NCBI GenBank assembly: GCA_951217055.1
Contig: OX578278.1
Location: forward strand, 33,245,105 to 33,309,104
Source: Gerris lacustris
Lineage: Eukaryota; Arthropoda; Insecta; Hemiptera; Gerridae
Length of the DNA: 64,000 bases
Direction: 5' to 3'
Each line of letters begins with the position of its first letter. The stretch's first letter is position 1. The position numbers and the translations under genes are program-made. A model generated the notes under the pieces. The model was given only the letters and a program-made list of their open reading frames with translations. It did not search any database and was not told the origin of the DNA. Positions 33,525 to 46,900 of the stretch are shown here, in pieces.

Positions 33525-34280
33525 GCAATAGGTGCCTCATTATAAAATTTCTTGCCTGTGAAGGAGTCAAACCTTCGGAAATTTCCAAAGGTTGACAGCG
33601 CAGTTCGGGGAGAAACTCTCTCAAGGACCTGTGTGTTTGCCTGGCACAAAGAGTTTCAGGAGGGAAGAGAATGAGAAACACGATCGTTGTCTCTGGAGCA
33701 GCATTACAGATGAGATTATTTGTGTGGTTCATAACATTATTAAAGGTGATCGACGTGTGATTGTCTCCGAAATGGCTGGACAGGTAGGGATAAGTTATGG
33801 GAGCTGCCAAACAAGCATTACAAAAAAACCTAGGGTTCCGTAAAGTGTGTGCCAGATGGGTCCCTCGCCTTTTGACTGCAGATCAGAAGTTGAGGCGTTT
33901 GGAGGTGTGTCAGAAGCACCACACTTCAGCTGTAACTGTTCAAAAATTAGAAGAAATGCATTGGACTCCACTTGATCATCCTCCCTTCAGACCTGACCTA
34001 TTGCCCTGCAATTTTCACTTGTTTAGGACGCTTAAAGAAGTCCTAGGAGGACAATGATTTGATGATGATGAGGGGGTGGAGAGGTTCGTCCACAATTAGC
34101 TTGGGACGCAACCTTCTTCCTTTTACGATGCTGGAATTAAAAAACTTCCTACTTGGTGGGTAAAATGCATTACGAAAACAGGAGACCTATGTGGAAAAAT
34201 GAAAAATACTTGGTTTTCATTTTCTAATGAATAACATTTTTTTAAAACAAAAAGTCCCATTTATATTTGATCCACCCTCG
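33525..34280 (+). pseudogene. Dead mariner-family transposase
   Basis: The relic reads in several frames as a mariner transposase. It has IIKFLACEGVKPSEI at the N-terminus, a Q-F-G helix-turn-helix segment, then VSEMAGQVGISYGSCQ, then PRLLTADQKLRRLEVCQ, and near the end DHPPFRPDLLPCNFHLF, followed by LPTWWVKCI and KTGDL. The central part with the first two catalytic acids is deleted, and the position of the third is Asn in PCNFHLF (family usually D). Frameshifts and stops separate the parts. A GATCCACCCTCGTA string near 34270 may mark the old terminus. Confidence 0.85.
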
Positions 34281-34971
34281 TATTTCTACACCTTAACTGC
34301 CATCAAGAAGTAAGGGCATATCTTATTAATTGTTAATAATTAACCTTTATATTTTATCCTTGTAAGAACAGCTGGATACGATGTTAAAAAAAAAATCTAG
34401 TTACATTATGACTAAGCATTTTTTCTAGTATTCTTATCCTCTTATCTACGAAACCAAATAATATGCTGTTCTTTACTGGGTTTGTTTATAAAACTAAAAC
34501 CGTCTCATTATGATGTACTTGTTTATAAGTATATATTCTTTATAGAGAATAATGTCTAATAATAGAAGCAACATATATAACTTAATTTTACAATGTATTT
34601 TTAGTCCAATCGTGGGGGAAAAGTGAAAGAGTATTTTCATAAATCTTGAATTAGTCGCAGGACAGATTTTATCAGAAAAGTTTCTCCTAGAAAGTGGCAA
34701 CACTGGACATAAATATTTTGTGGGGTGTAGTAGTAAATTTCGGATCCCAAGGCAGAACAAGGCACGAAACGAAAAGGATGTGAAAAAAACGACTTTAGGT
34801 AGCTTGAAGCTTTTTTATTTTTAAAGATTGACTCTTTTCCTTAAAAATAGAATCGGAGGATTACCGTTCTTACTAAGTGTTAAATGATTCATGTTGCTGT
34901 GTTTTTCAAAACGTATTTATTTTTTGGCTTTTGCAGTTAATCGAAGCAGTTTATAAGGTGACTGGAGAAGT
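34281..34971. other. Region upstream of mextli
   Basis: AT-rich, with no recognised core promoter. TTTTTGGCTTTTGCAG at 34921-34936 looks like a splice acceptor 35 nt before the mxt ATG, so a non-coding first exon farther upstream is likely. An in-frame TAA at 34954-34956 precedes the ATG. Confidence 0.4.
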
Positions 34972-37403
34972 ATGACAAGTCCCGCAGTTATGCGTTCCTC
35001 GGCTACCAAAGCCGTGAGACATTTGGAAAAGCCGAAACCTTTAAAATCGACGACATTCTCTTCTGCCAGACATTCTGCTCCCGACGTGCCAGGAAGGCTT
35101 GTCGTCAACGTCTGTAAGTCTTAAGTCTTAATATTATTTGACCTACTAGTGAAAGTAAAACCATAGGATTCTCTTATCACTCCCCCTTTGATTTCCCACC
35201 CTTTGTGATAACGATTTCTTCTTGATAATAATACACTCATATTTTTTTCCATGTATCTTATTTCAAACAATTTTAAAGTTTATTGTTGTATCCACATTGT
35301 AATTATCACCTCTTCCATTTCATCCTATCCTCAGTCCATTTCAGTTTTGACCTCTGTTTCCAGTGCAGGGTTGAGAATTATAATTAGGCTCATTAAAATG
35401 CGTTATGGTAGTTTGATTTGCATGTTGAATAATCTAAACAATTTATTTGTGAGCAGATACCTAAGAGAACAATTATATTTTTATTTAAAATAATCTTGCT
35501 TTTATTTATTCAACTTGATGCACACTTTTCTCAACTCTCGTGTAGAATTCTAAAAACTAATTTCCTTTATTTTGGATTTAATTTTATACAAATTCAAGGC
35601 TAATTTCACCACAGAATGGTAACATTTACCATTCTTATGGTATTTTATTAAATCTACGGAGACAACACCCTTAGTATTGATATTTGTATTTGTATGTAAC
35701 ACGAATAAATTTGAACTCTATTTACATGTTTAATCTCTCATAAACATTTATAGTTTGTGAGAGTGTTTGAGTTCAACTAATCAACACATTAATAACAGTT
35801 GGTACCTAGTATTCTTAATGGCATGTGCTCAACAACTTTAGTTTATCATTATGATATATTGCCACTGTTGGTTATCTGACAATAACAATAAATGAATATA
35901 AAATAAGTGATTTACTAAGCTTTAGAATACGGTTATAATGCCCACAACCCACTGTTTTGATCTGATTGCACTTAAAAATTTAGATACAAAGAAGAGATTA
36001 TGCTCCTTCATCTTTAAAGTTTTTAAAACAAAGGAATATTATGTTAAATTGATTGTGTCACAAAAAGGATATCAACAGAATAAAATCGTGTGGTGTGGGC
36101 TTGGCAACCGTGTTCTAAAGCTATTCCTAATCTTTAGCTTCCTGTGAATAAGCTGATGTAATTTTTCTAAAACATTTATTTATTCCTGAAGACAAACGGA
36201 GTTTCCCTGTAAAAAGCATATATAGTGATTAAAATATGGTGTTTTAGCCGCATCTGCCTCCTGAAACATTCTCATCGAACTTTTAGTTTGTTACCCACCA
36301 AATTGGTATTGGTATCCTTAAAATATTTAAAATTACGATTGGTAACAAAGTAAATAACTATTACGACAAAGGAATATTTAGTCTAATGTACTGTGGGATA
36401 AAGGAATATCACTCATTTCATCTTTTAGTTGTGATTTATTCTGATTATAAGTGACCAAATTTAATCACCGAATTCATCTCAATTTCAAAATAAAAAAGGT
36501 GGATTACAAAGTAGAAGAGTGCCAATAAAGGTCCATTTCTAAACCCTTAATATTAAGCAATAATTTTAAAGAATAGCAAAAAACAGTCGCAGGAAGAGAG
36601 AAAAAACTTTTAGACTTTTAAAATTACAATAAATGATTAACTATTTGGTCGAACTGGTTTCAACCACTCTGGTAAACTGCTTAATCAACTGATAGTTTAC
36701 GAACGTAGTCTGTTGTAAAGGTTGATCTTAAGGGCACACCGGTTACTTCTCTCTCGACCTTGTTAATGATTCCGAACGCAACCTTTATTAGACTAAGTGA
36801 TATTATCACTTTTGATATTCTTCTGTTCTATACTATACTAATTCAGCAAGAAAATTTCTTTTCACGTGCCAGGGGATTAAATTTGATGGTGGGGGGGAGG
36901 GGTATTTTATGTTATAAGTGTTATTGATTGACTGCCTTATGCTTTTTGTTTTTGAAAGCTGGAAAGTTTTAATAATTGCTTTAAGCTATTTCACTGTTAA
37001 AAGTAGGACACAAAAGAAAGACACATGAAGATGTTTGAATTTTCACATAAAAGTACTTAAAATAATAATATTTGAGGATCATTCACAAGTGAAAGCAAAG
37101 TTTTAGATTCACCAGCTTTCGGAAAATATGATTTTATTTCCATTTTTCAAGGTGTAGGTAAGGTATCAAACAATATTATTTATGTAAATAAAGTAATTTG
37201 TAAATTTGCTTTAATTAGCATATTTACTCCTTCACTTATCACTTTCTTAAAATAGTCTTTTTCTCTTCTTATGAATGATACTTTTTTTAAATTCTATATT
37301 ATCAATGTAGAATCAGCTAGTTTAATGTTAATAGTAGATGTATTATATTACTTTTTAACTAAATGCACTATATAAGATAAGTATCTCTTGTGTAGCTGAA
37401 TTG

Positions 37404-37485
<82 letters not shown>

Positions 37486-37859
37486 AATAGGAAGTGTAAC
37501 AACTCAGTTGATAAGGGACCATGCATGGAACCAGTAGAGATAACACAGATACATGTCTTTATACTTATTAATCTATTCCCTTCATTGTTTGCTCTACAAA
37601 ATATTTTAAACACCTCTGGCACATTTCTCTCTCTGCATCTACATTATAACATAATAATCACATTATATTTTTTTTTCTGCTATAAATAATTGCTTATATT
37701 GTTCCACTTTCTTGTGTGCATAAAAAACAAGAAGTGTATTTACAAGATTTGTTAATCTTGATGATATTTATTCATAGTGAAATAGCTCAAAGAAAAGTAA
37801 TTAACAGTAGTTTATTGTGAAACTACTTAAAGCAACAATTAATCAAATTTAGGTACCTA

Positions 37860-37953
<94 letters not shown>

Positions 37954-40900
37954 TAGAAATTATAATGAGAAAGTTAATCTGAGTTGTTTCCGATCGATTT
38001 TTTATATCTGACTAAAATATTGAAAACACAAAAAAAAGAGTAAGTTTTTAGTGTCCGCCATTGTGGAACAGGAGTATGTTTTCTTTTTTAAGACCTTTCC
38101 AAAAATGTATGACTTTATGGGTGTTCCAATTTAAAAATTCAAAGTTGAATCCAATATGGTGGGGTAACCAATATGGCAGAAAAAATTATTGCCCACCAAA
38201 AAAGTAGTTTTTTTTTTAAATGATAAAGACGCAAACCGGAACTTCTGAACTTTTGGATCACCCTGTCTGTACATATGTATTTATGGTGTCAATGTTAGCG
38301 AGGTTTTTGATGATTCTTATCAAATAATGTCCCCTCTTTCAGACCTTTACAGTCAAAGTTAGGTGTACTTGATCTGGTAGGATTGAAAGCCCTTTGAGAC
38401 CTGTAAGCGGAGATCTCCATGAAAGAAAGTGTCTCAGGACCTGTAAACAGAGATATCTGTGATGTATATTTTTATTATTCCCTTGTTTGGAGACCTGGGA
38501 CTGTTTATTAAATGACATTTGGTGTTTTCTAGAGTTTGTCCAAGGTATTAAGAACCTTCTAAAAGAGTCGTATAGATACAGATAGAGAAATCATCATCAA
38601 GCTATAGTTGATGTGTAACATGCATGTGCTGCTTTTTTTTTTGAGTACTTCTGGAGATACAGGTGCATTAGCGCCCTCCGGGCGGGCAGACACACAATAA
38701 TCCTTGGTTTTGCTTAGGGACCCTAAAAATATTAAATAATTAAATTACCTAATGTTATATTGATAGGGATGTAAACAAAACAAAACACATGAACTACATA
38801 TTTATTTTTTCCTTTTTTGTTTTAGTGGAAGAAGTGATGGACACTGTGGAGTGCCTGACTAATTTAATAATTAATAAGAACTATACTGAGATAAGTTCTT
38901 TTACAAATATCCTCAGTACCAAACTTAGAGTGTTTGGTCTTCAACTAGAGGATTTCTATAAGGGTAAGTAATCCTAAAATAAGGTAAATCAAATATTCTC
39001 TTTTTAGGCTGTGATTATTCAGTAATCCCTCGATATTTGTATTTTATGGTAAATAATGGTAGATTATCCATGGTAAATAAATGACAAAGTGTCTTGGAAA
39101 GTGCCCAGATCGCCGCTAAAATGCGTTCAAAAACCAGGGATATTAGATTGGAAAGAATGGAAAAAGCCTTGTTCTTGTGGGTCACACTTCACCGTCAGTT
39201 ATCGGTGGCTCCCATATCTACGGAACTGAGGGGATTACTGCATTTGTAATTGCTATTATTTATTTCTTTATCATATATTAACTATATTGTGTTTATTTTA
39301 TCCTGCTTAGATAAGTTGGATAGGGCTTTCATCGCATTCAGGGATGCGTCCAAAGACGAGAAGATCGACTTCAACTCCAGGGTTAATTTGCTCGAGTTGG
39401 TAGAACTGAGAGCCATGAAGTGGCAAGCTAACGGCTCTTTCTCATCCTATTATGGAGCTAAAGGTCACAAGTCTGAGGTAAGCCCGAATAACTTAATCCT
39501 TGTAAAAATCTATTTTGTAATATGAAATACATTTTAAAAACATCTTTATGATAGAATATAATGTTTATTTATAAACAAAATTGATCTTAATCAAATTATA
39601 TTTTTTTCTTTTGCAGTTATAAATTCTTGAGTAGTTAAGTCAAAAGGAAATTATTAACTTCTCCCTTTCACGATATTTTCACCCTTCCTTTAGTTATTAT
39701 TTAGCTTACTTTACCAATTTTTTCTGGTCCTCTTCTACTTGTTAGTATTGTGGAAAACCAAAAAGATTTCCACTTTCCTTTGAAAGGGATCGAGCAGATT
39801 GGAGGTTCATTCCTCTCTGTACTTGGGTGAATTGCATGTGATTCTTTTCCTCCCTCTGTATCTTTTCTCAAGCTGACTAATCCAAATGATAAGAGTATTT
39901 TAAAGAAGAATAATCTTTATAGGCAAACCTAAAATGTTAATTAAAACCTTTTTCTATAATTCAACAATTTACTTACAGTAGAGTCTCGCTTATCCAGACC
40001 CCGCTAGTCCGGACATCCGTTTAATCCGGCCGGGCCAGAAACTATGTACAAATTGGAACCAGGGCCTGTTCAGATTTATGAATAATTAAGATAATTGGAG
40101 TTTCTGCTTTTATTGTCTATTAAAATGTATAAAATTGTTCCTGGTATAGGTGTATATGGTTTATAGGTGTATATTCAAACAGTCTAACACGAGGAATACC
40201 CGGTATTTTGTTAAAAATTAACAGATTTAAGAATAAGTAAGAACATCGATAGAAATGTAGGGCGGAAGATATAAAGGAAGTGTATTTCAGGAAGTACAAT
40301 AATCATATATGACTTAGATGGGGAAGGGTTTTAAGAAACATGTAGCGGCGGCTCAACCCAGTTCCATGAAATTTTGCCAAGCCAACAATGTCTAACTTTT
40401 TGTGAAATGATTATCGCTCCTCGAATTTCATTTCAGAACAGCCTGTTTCTCAGGAAGTCCCTTCTATACCTGCCACCTGCGTAATAGATTGTCATTTTAT
40501 TTTAATTCATTTGATATTTGACATGACTGGTGACAGAACAGCTCTTAACTTAAATAGTGGACCTACATTGTATAAGCATGTTTTGGAGACTATTAAAAGT
40601 AATTTTTACGATAAAAACATCGATTTTAATAGTTTTACCCTACTAAAACTTGTTTTACAGACATTTTAAAACTGATTCCGTTTAATCCAGACTTTCGGTA
40701 ATCCGGACCGGGTCCGGTCCCGTCAAACCCGGATTAGCGAGACTCTACTGTATTTCTTCTTTATGAATGAAATAAGTTAAATAGAAAACTACATCTGAAT
40801 GATCCAAAATTGACCTCTGGGTGTTTGTATTGAGATGTTTTTTTTTTTTTCTTCTTCTTTTTTAGTAACAACTTGAAAATAATAATTTTATTGAATCTTC

Positions 40901-43900
40901 TTTGTGGTGTTTTTATTCTTAGGTAACAATAATAAAATTAATTATACACTACTTTGATAAGAAGAATGTTATTTTGATAAATTGATTAGATATTTTTAAT
41001 CCTGTAAGTTAACTTGTTGGGACAGAAATAATCAACCTCTACCTTTTTAACTTGACTTATAAAATTTGCACGTTGTCTTATAAAGTTAATTATTTTTGAT
41101 ATATTATTCCTTATACATACATCAAAAATTTAACTAAGAAACTGTATAGCTATTACCTCTAACAACCTCTAAGTGTTAGGATATAATATTACTTTCTCTT
41201 TATTTCTTTTTGTTTTGTTTTAGTCGTCAGACATTGATCAGCAGCTGGCATCTCAGGCTAACTCCACGGTGCTCCACTTGGCTCCTGGCGAAGTGATTAA
41301 ACCCTCTGGTAAATATACTAGTCCTACAAAAATGGCCGGGAAAAATTACTGCAAGGATGAAATTGTCATTAGAAATTCAGACTCGGGAAAAGGTAAAAAA
41401 CTTCTTTTTTAAAAACATTTCTGCTGTAAGTTGTTTTTACATTAATTTTTTTTTTTGGTTACATATTTTAGCTGATCACAAAATACTGGACTTATATTCT
41501 TTATTTAATTTCTTTGGAGCTAATGATTTCATTTGATTAAATCAGATGAAAACTATCATTTGTTCTGTTTTAATTAAGGTTTGTGTTATTTTGTTTTTAC
41601 ATTTCAGTAATATATTTCCTCTTTATTAGGTTTTATGAATATTATGACTACTTGATTAAGTGTAAATTTATATTTTTTTATACTTTATTATGTTGGTCCT
41701 CAGAAATGATAAAATATCATAACATTTATTCTACCTTTAAAATTTAAATCTAACTTTGGAACAACTCCAATTATACTAATGTATCTTATTTTTTTACATC
41801 CATTTTTGGGAACTGTGTACATATGTACAGTCAAAATTATTCTCTCTTCTCCTTTTTGGTTGTTACTGATCGATTATCTGATCGATGATTGAATTATGTC
41901 AGCCTAGGACCAGACCTCCTCAATCTATGTATTATTAATTATTAGATGCTTAACAAACAATATAAACACATCCAAGTTATCGTATTTTTATTAAAGTTTG
42001 GTTTGATTAAATTCAGCCTTATTCATATTATATTGTTTTTGCTTTCTTCAGTTATTTGAAGTAGTTACTTAAAGAAAAGCAATAGTACATTTATAATTAG
42101 ACTATTGATGATTTAAAGAATAAAACTAACATTAAATATAGATATTCCACTATGAGATCATTGTGGAGATAAACAAAGTGGCTGGATTCCCCATTCTATG
42201 CTGTTGATGATAATTTTGTGGTGACTGACTTAATCAGACCATTTATTTCTCTGAAGATACCTCATCTTAACCCATTGATAAAACCTGGAACTTCATCGGT
42301 AATTAATTTTAATTATTATTTCTAATTATCATGTCTTTAATAAACATTTTTCTTTCGTAAAGTTGTAGGATGTCAGATGTTATTAAATTGCCACCTTATG
42401 TTATATTATCAGTTTAACTTGGACTTTGTGTTGGATATTATAAAAGTGGAATTGTGGAATACGAATATTAATGTTAGTTTTGTTTTTAAATTAGTTAAAA
42501 ATGTTGAATTTAGCGCCTTCCATGTTAATTCTAGGGTAAATGTATGCATTATCTGAAGAATGATTACCTCATTAGAGCAGCTGGATTTGTTATATCTTAG
42601 AAGTAAAGTCATATGGTGGTAATATTTGAATGTTGTGTGTCTAATGTGATTCAGTGATGGGGATCAAAGGTAGACGAGTTCACATGATTGAGGAACTCAG
42701 TGAAACAGTCATCTCTTTCCAGAGAGGTAACCAACATGATAATGGTCGCCAAACCCATCTTAATGTGTGATCGCTATTATACTCCTCTCACCAGATCCAC
42801 TTTTAAACCATCTAATACAACTCAACTTCCATTTATTTTTAACTAATTCAATATTTAAATTATTTTATTTAATATCAGGAGTGTTAAGCATAATTAATAC
42901 AATTAAATAATTGTATTAATAAGTTTAGATCTTTCCGAGAAACTTTATTACAGATTTTTTGAATTCCAAAGATTTATCATTCTGAAGAAGAGATGATTTG
43001 TAAATAAAAAACTGAGAGTTTGTAAATGAGAAATCTTGAGAATTATTATACCTGTAAAGCCAGGTACACTTGATCTGGCAAGACTGTTTGAAGGCCGGGT
43101 GCTTGAGAGATTCTATATTTTAGTCAGCCTGTTAATTATGACTGTTCAGGTGTCCGGAATATACAGAATATTATTCTCAGGTGACTGGTTTTCAGATGGG
43201 CTATTCAATCTAATCTGTTAGGCCTGCTTTATTGTGTGTTAATTGGTTCAAAACATTGGGATTCATAAAAATCTCTAATAACATCTTATCTGGAGGATAA
43301 AGACTAATTTTTATAATTGTTTACATTATTAATTGAGGTAGTGCCGGATCCACATAGTTTCTTGCCCTTTTTAATAAAATTAAAACTGCAGTGGCTTTAA
43401 TTTGTAATAGCTTAGTTCAAGGATATATTGGTGGTTAATTGTTTACAAAATATTGGTGACAGAAACTGATATTGACTGAATGAACAAGACGATCATAGTA
43501 GTCAGTGATAAGTAATACATTGAAACATTTTTTATTCAAAATTTGATATAAAAAGATTTCAATTCTTTTTTATTAACTCTTAAAGAGATTAATTTAATTT
43601 TTTAGTCACCATTGAACATGCTTTGACTATTTTTAGCCAGCCGATCATGTAATTTCTATTGTCCTTTTGCATTTCTGTACTACCTTTTTTATAATAAACA
43701 CTGTATCCCAAAATAGAGTACTGAAGAGAAAAAAAATTGTTTATTTGTGGGTTTTTGAGAAAATGTCTCTCTTTATAAAAACTCCTTTTTTCATTTTAAG
43801 ATCATTTTTTAAAGTTTTCATAAAATTTAACACCCTATCCAAAAATTAAGAAAACAATATCATTTTAGTGGTTTGAACAATCAGGAGTTTTTATAAAGAA

Positions 43901-46900
43901 TTAATTTTTCTCAAAAACCCATAAATAAACCAATTTTTTCCTCTTCAGATCTCTTTCCTGGGATGCACTGTATATAAAATGTTGCTACTGCTGCATTTTT
44001 GTTTCATAACTTAAAGAATGTAAGTATTCCTTCAGGCTGATTACAATTAATATCCACTGGGTTTTATTATATTTTATTTATATATTTTTTTTAAATGAAT
44101 GGAAGTTGGCTCTGATCTAACCCTTATTCCGACTAGCTGACACACATTCGCTAGACTGCTAACTGATTGACTATTATTAAACCAGCTTTACAAACACCAT
44201 TTTTTTAATTCATATATGCACATCTTTTTTTTTAATATCTGTTTTTAACGAAACAATAATCCTTGTCTGTATGTTTTATAATTAAATAACAATGATAAAT
44301 AATTATATTAAGTTTGTACATGCTGTGTGATGATTAAAAATTAAAAAGTCTAATTACTTATTAAAAAAAGTTTAACGTTTAAAAATTACGGTAATAAGTA
44401 AACAAAGATTAATGTGTGACTAAGCTTATATTACAAAGTTGAGGTAATTGCTATTTATTTCTGGGCTAAGGTGTCACATCAGAAATAAATTTATACCACC
44501 ACCACTACCAGGGCACCATTAACCATCTTGTGGCCATGGTGATACCTTTAGGCCACTTTAAGTGGTTAACGTTAGTGACTCTAAGTATTGTCTATTGAAT
44601 ATGCTCTATTTTGTGTGGTACAGTCATATTTTGATAAGAAACTGATAGTTTCTTTATGGAGTTTTGTATAATATCTTCTCAGGGGTAAAATAAAGTTTAA
44701 AAACAAAATAGACCCAAAATTAACTTTTTCCAAATAGTTGTTAATTTAGTCTGTTCAAATGCAAATAAAACTGTGTAAAGTTGATTTCCCAGGAAAAATC
44801 TAGTTTTTGAGATCTCATTTTCTAAAGATGGAGAGTGGAGTCTATAAAAAACAATTTATCCTTTGAAAAGGATGCTGCCTCTGAAAAAAGTTATTCGGCC
44901 TTTTTTTATGTCATTATTAATTGTCAATAGTTCTAATAATAATCCATGGTTCAACAGCCTATTACAGGCTCGGACCGACCAGAAAGCTTTTTATTATTCT
45001 TGTATACCAGCCTTCCAATTAGAATTGATTTTTTACAGCATGGGATAATCAGAAAAAATGGGGTGGGGAGCCAATAAGAACTTGAGATTTGGAGGACTAG
45101 AAAGTCAAAAGTAACAAAATCTCACTCTCATTGACTTTACCCTCATTTTACCACGCTGTCTAAAATCAATTCTAATTGTAAGATTAGTGTAGTAATGTTT
45201 GACATGGTGTCGACTCCCATCAGCCTATTATATGGTAGCAACCCATTTAACTGACGGTGCTGGGTAACACTGAGCAAGGGTCCACTAAGCAACCCCATGT
45301 GGGATAAATGAATGTATAAGTAATGCCCTCAATTAATTAGCAATTACCTACTACAGCAAACAATAAAAGTGCTCTTATTAACAATAATTAGTATTAAAAA
45401 TTATACTTTGCTATTAAATATATTAATATTAAATGTTAACTGCTTAATCATAATCATATTTAAAAAAATAAATATTACTTACAATTTTTGAGATGGAAAT
45501 GTAAAACTTATTCTAATGACTTTTTTGTTATTATTATTTACTGTGTTGTTTTTACTGTAGGGTTTAATTTATTAATAAGGGTATTAATGTTGGATTTTCT
45601 ATTTGAACCTCACGTTATGAACAAATATTTATTTATAAGTAGTTTACTTACAAATAGAAGATCCCCAAAATGAGTTAATTGAAATTGTGGTGGAAAATTA
45701 CAAAAGTTTAAAATTTAGAGTAAATCCTATCAAGTAAATGAGAAAATATAAACCAGGCAAAACCCATTTACACTACTCTCAAACAGCATAATAATCAGCT
45801 TAATCTGTAAAATGCTTATTTCCGGAAAACCACATTTAATAGGAGGCTCAAAACTGTTTTAAATTTAATAAATATATATTTTACCACAATCATTTTAAGG
45901 TTTCTAAGGTTTTTTTTTACATTATTGCAATTATACCATTTCAAATACTCTTATTTGATAACATATTGGTTATTTAAATGATCAACAAGATGTTGCAGCA
46001 TTGACAGATTGTGGCTGACAATAAATAGTTGTGCAACTTATGTTAATTTATTTGGCTTTTTAAAGGAAATTATTTACCATTTGATTTTTACTTTCACATC
46101 TACATAGTATACATAAAGAGAGAAAATATTGTGATTGTGCAAAAATTCGATTTTTGAGATCACCTGAGTCCAAAAAAAGTAGTTTTTAAAAAATGTCGGT
46201 CTGTCATCTGTGCATTTGTTTCTGTACAGGTATTTTTGTTAACATAGTAGTGTGTGGTCATATTTGTTATATGTTTTTTCAGATTTTTTTCTATTGCAGA
46301 GTTGATGTATTATTACTTTAGATTTGACTTTGTCTCTTGTATTTTTTTTGTGTACAAGTCAACTTTTATCATTTTTTTTGTGATAGAATATATATATTTA
46401 TGTTCTAATATTGCCTATTTATTGTTTGGATATTTCAGTGAATCCAGGTGCCAAGGAGAGACTTGTTCAAATTACTGGCCCCAATGAAGATAAGATCATG
46501 TAAGTAAAGTTTGAGGACATTTTTTTTAAGGTTACCCCTTTGCATTATTATTCTCTTCTTTTTTTGTGTCAATAGGGGTTAAAACAACACAAATAAAAAC
46601 AGATTTTGAGAATATTGTTTTTTAAACCTACTTAAGCATACTACTTCTCTGAGTGAGAAATCGAAAAGATTTTAGTTTATTGTATTTTTCAATTAGTATC
46701 CAAAGGAATACTTGTTTAATATGTTTCTAATTTACTAACAGGAATTTGTTTGTTGTGTGTTATTCAGATTAGCTTGTAACCTGATAGAAGATACTATTAA
46801 GAGGAACGCTTCTCCGGTACGAGAGGTATCTGATAAGGATCATCAAGTCGGCTCCAGCTCTAGCCTTAACTCATCTGCTTCGGATGATAATATTAATCTC

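Larger units (their letters stand above)
35114..38825 (+). other. mextli intron 1
   Basis: 3.7 kb, bounded by a GTAAGT-type donor and a TTTTTTGTTTTAG acceptor. It holds two long dinucleotide repeats and a short dispersed repeat near 36365-36415. Near 38040-38280 is a repeat-like stretch ending in a CACCCTGTCTGTACATATG-like phrase. Near 38340-38400 there is a GTACTTGATCTGG phrase shared with 43060-43080. The ORF at 35938-36147 matches nothing I know. Confidence 0.5.
42727..46438 (+). other. mextli intron 5
   Basis: 3.7 kb. It contains a MITE at 43697-43973, an inverted-repeat unit at 45015-45182, and a dispersed repeat at 46090-46210 related to 425-500. Short ORFs have no family resemblance. 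Confidence 0.5.

Noticed and set aside
37355..37546. ORF of alternating Ile-Tyr
   Set aside because: Translation of a TA microsatellite; the same applies to the minus-strand ORF at 55165-55350.
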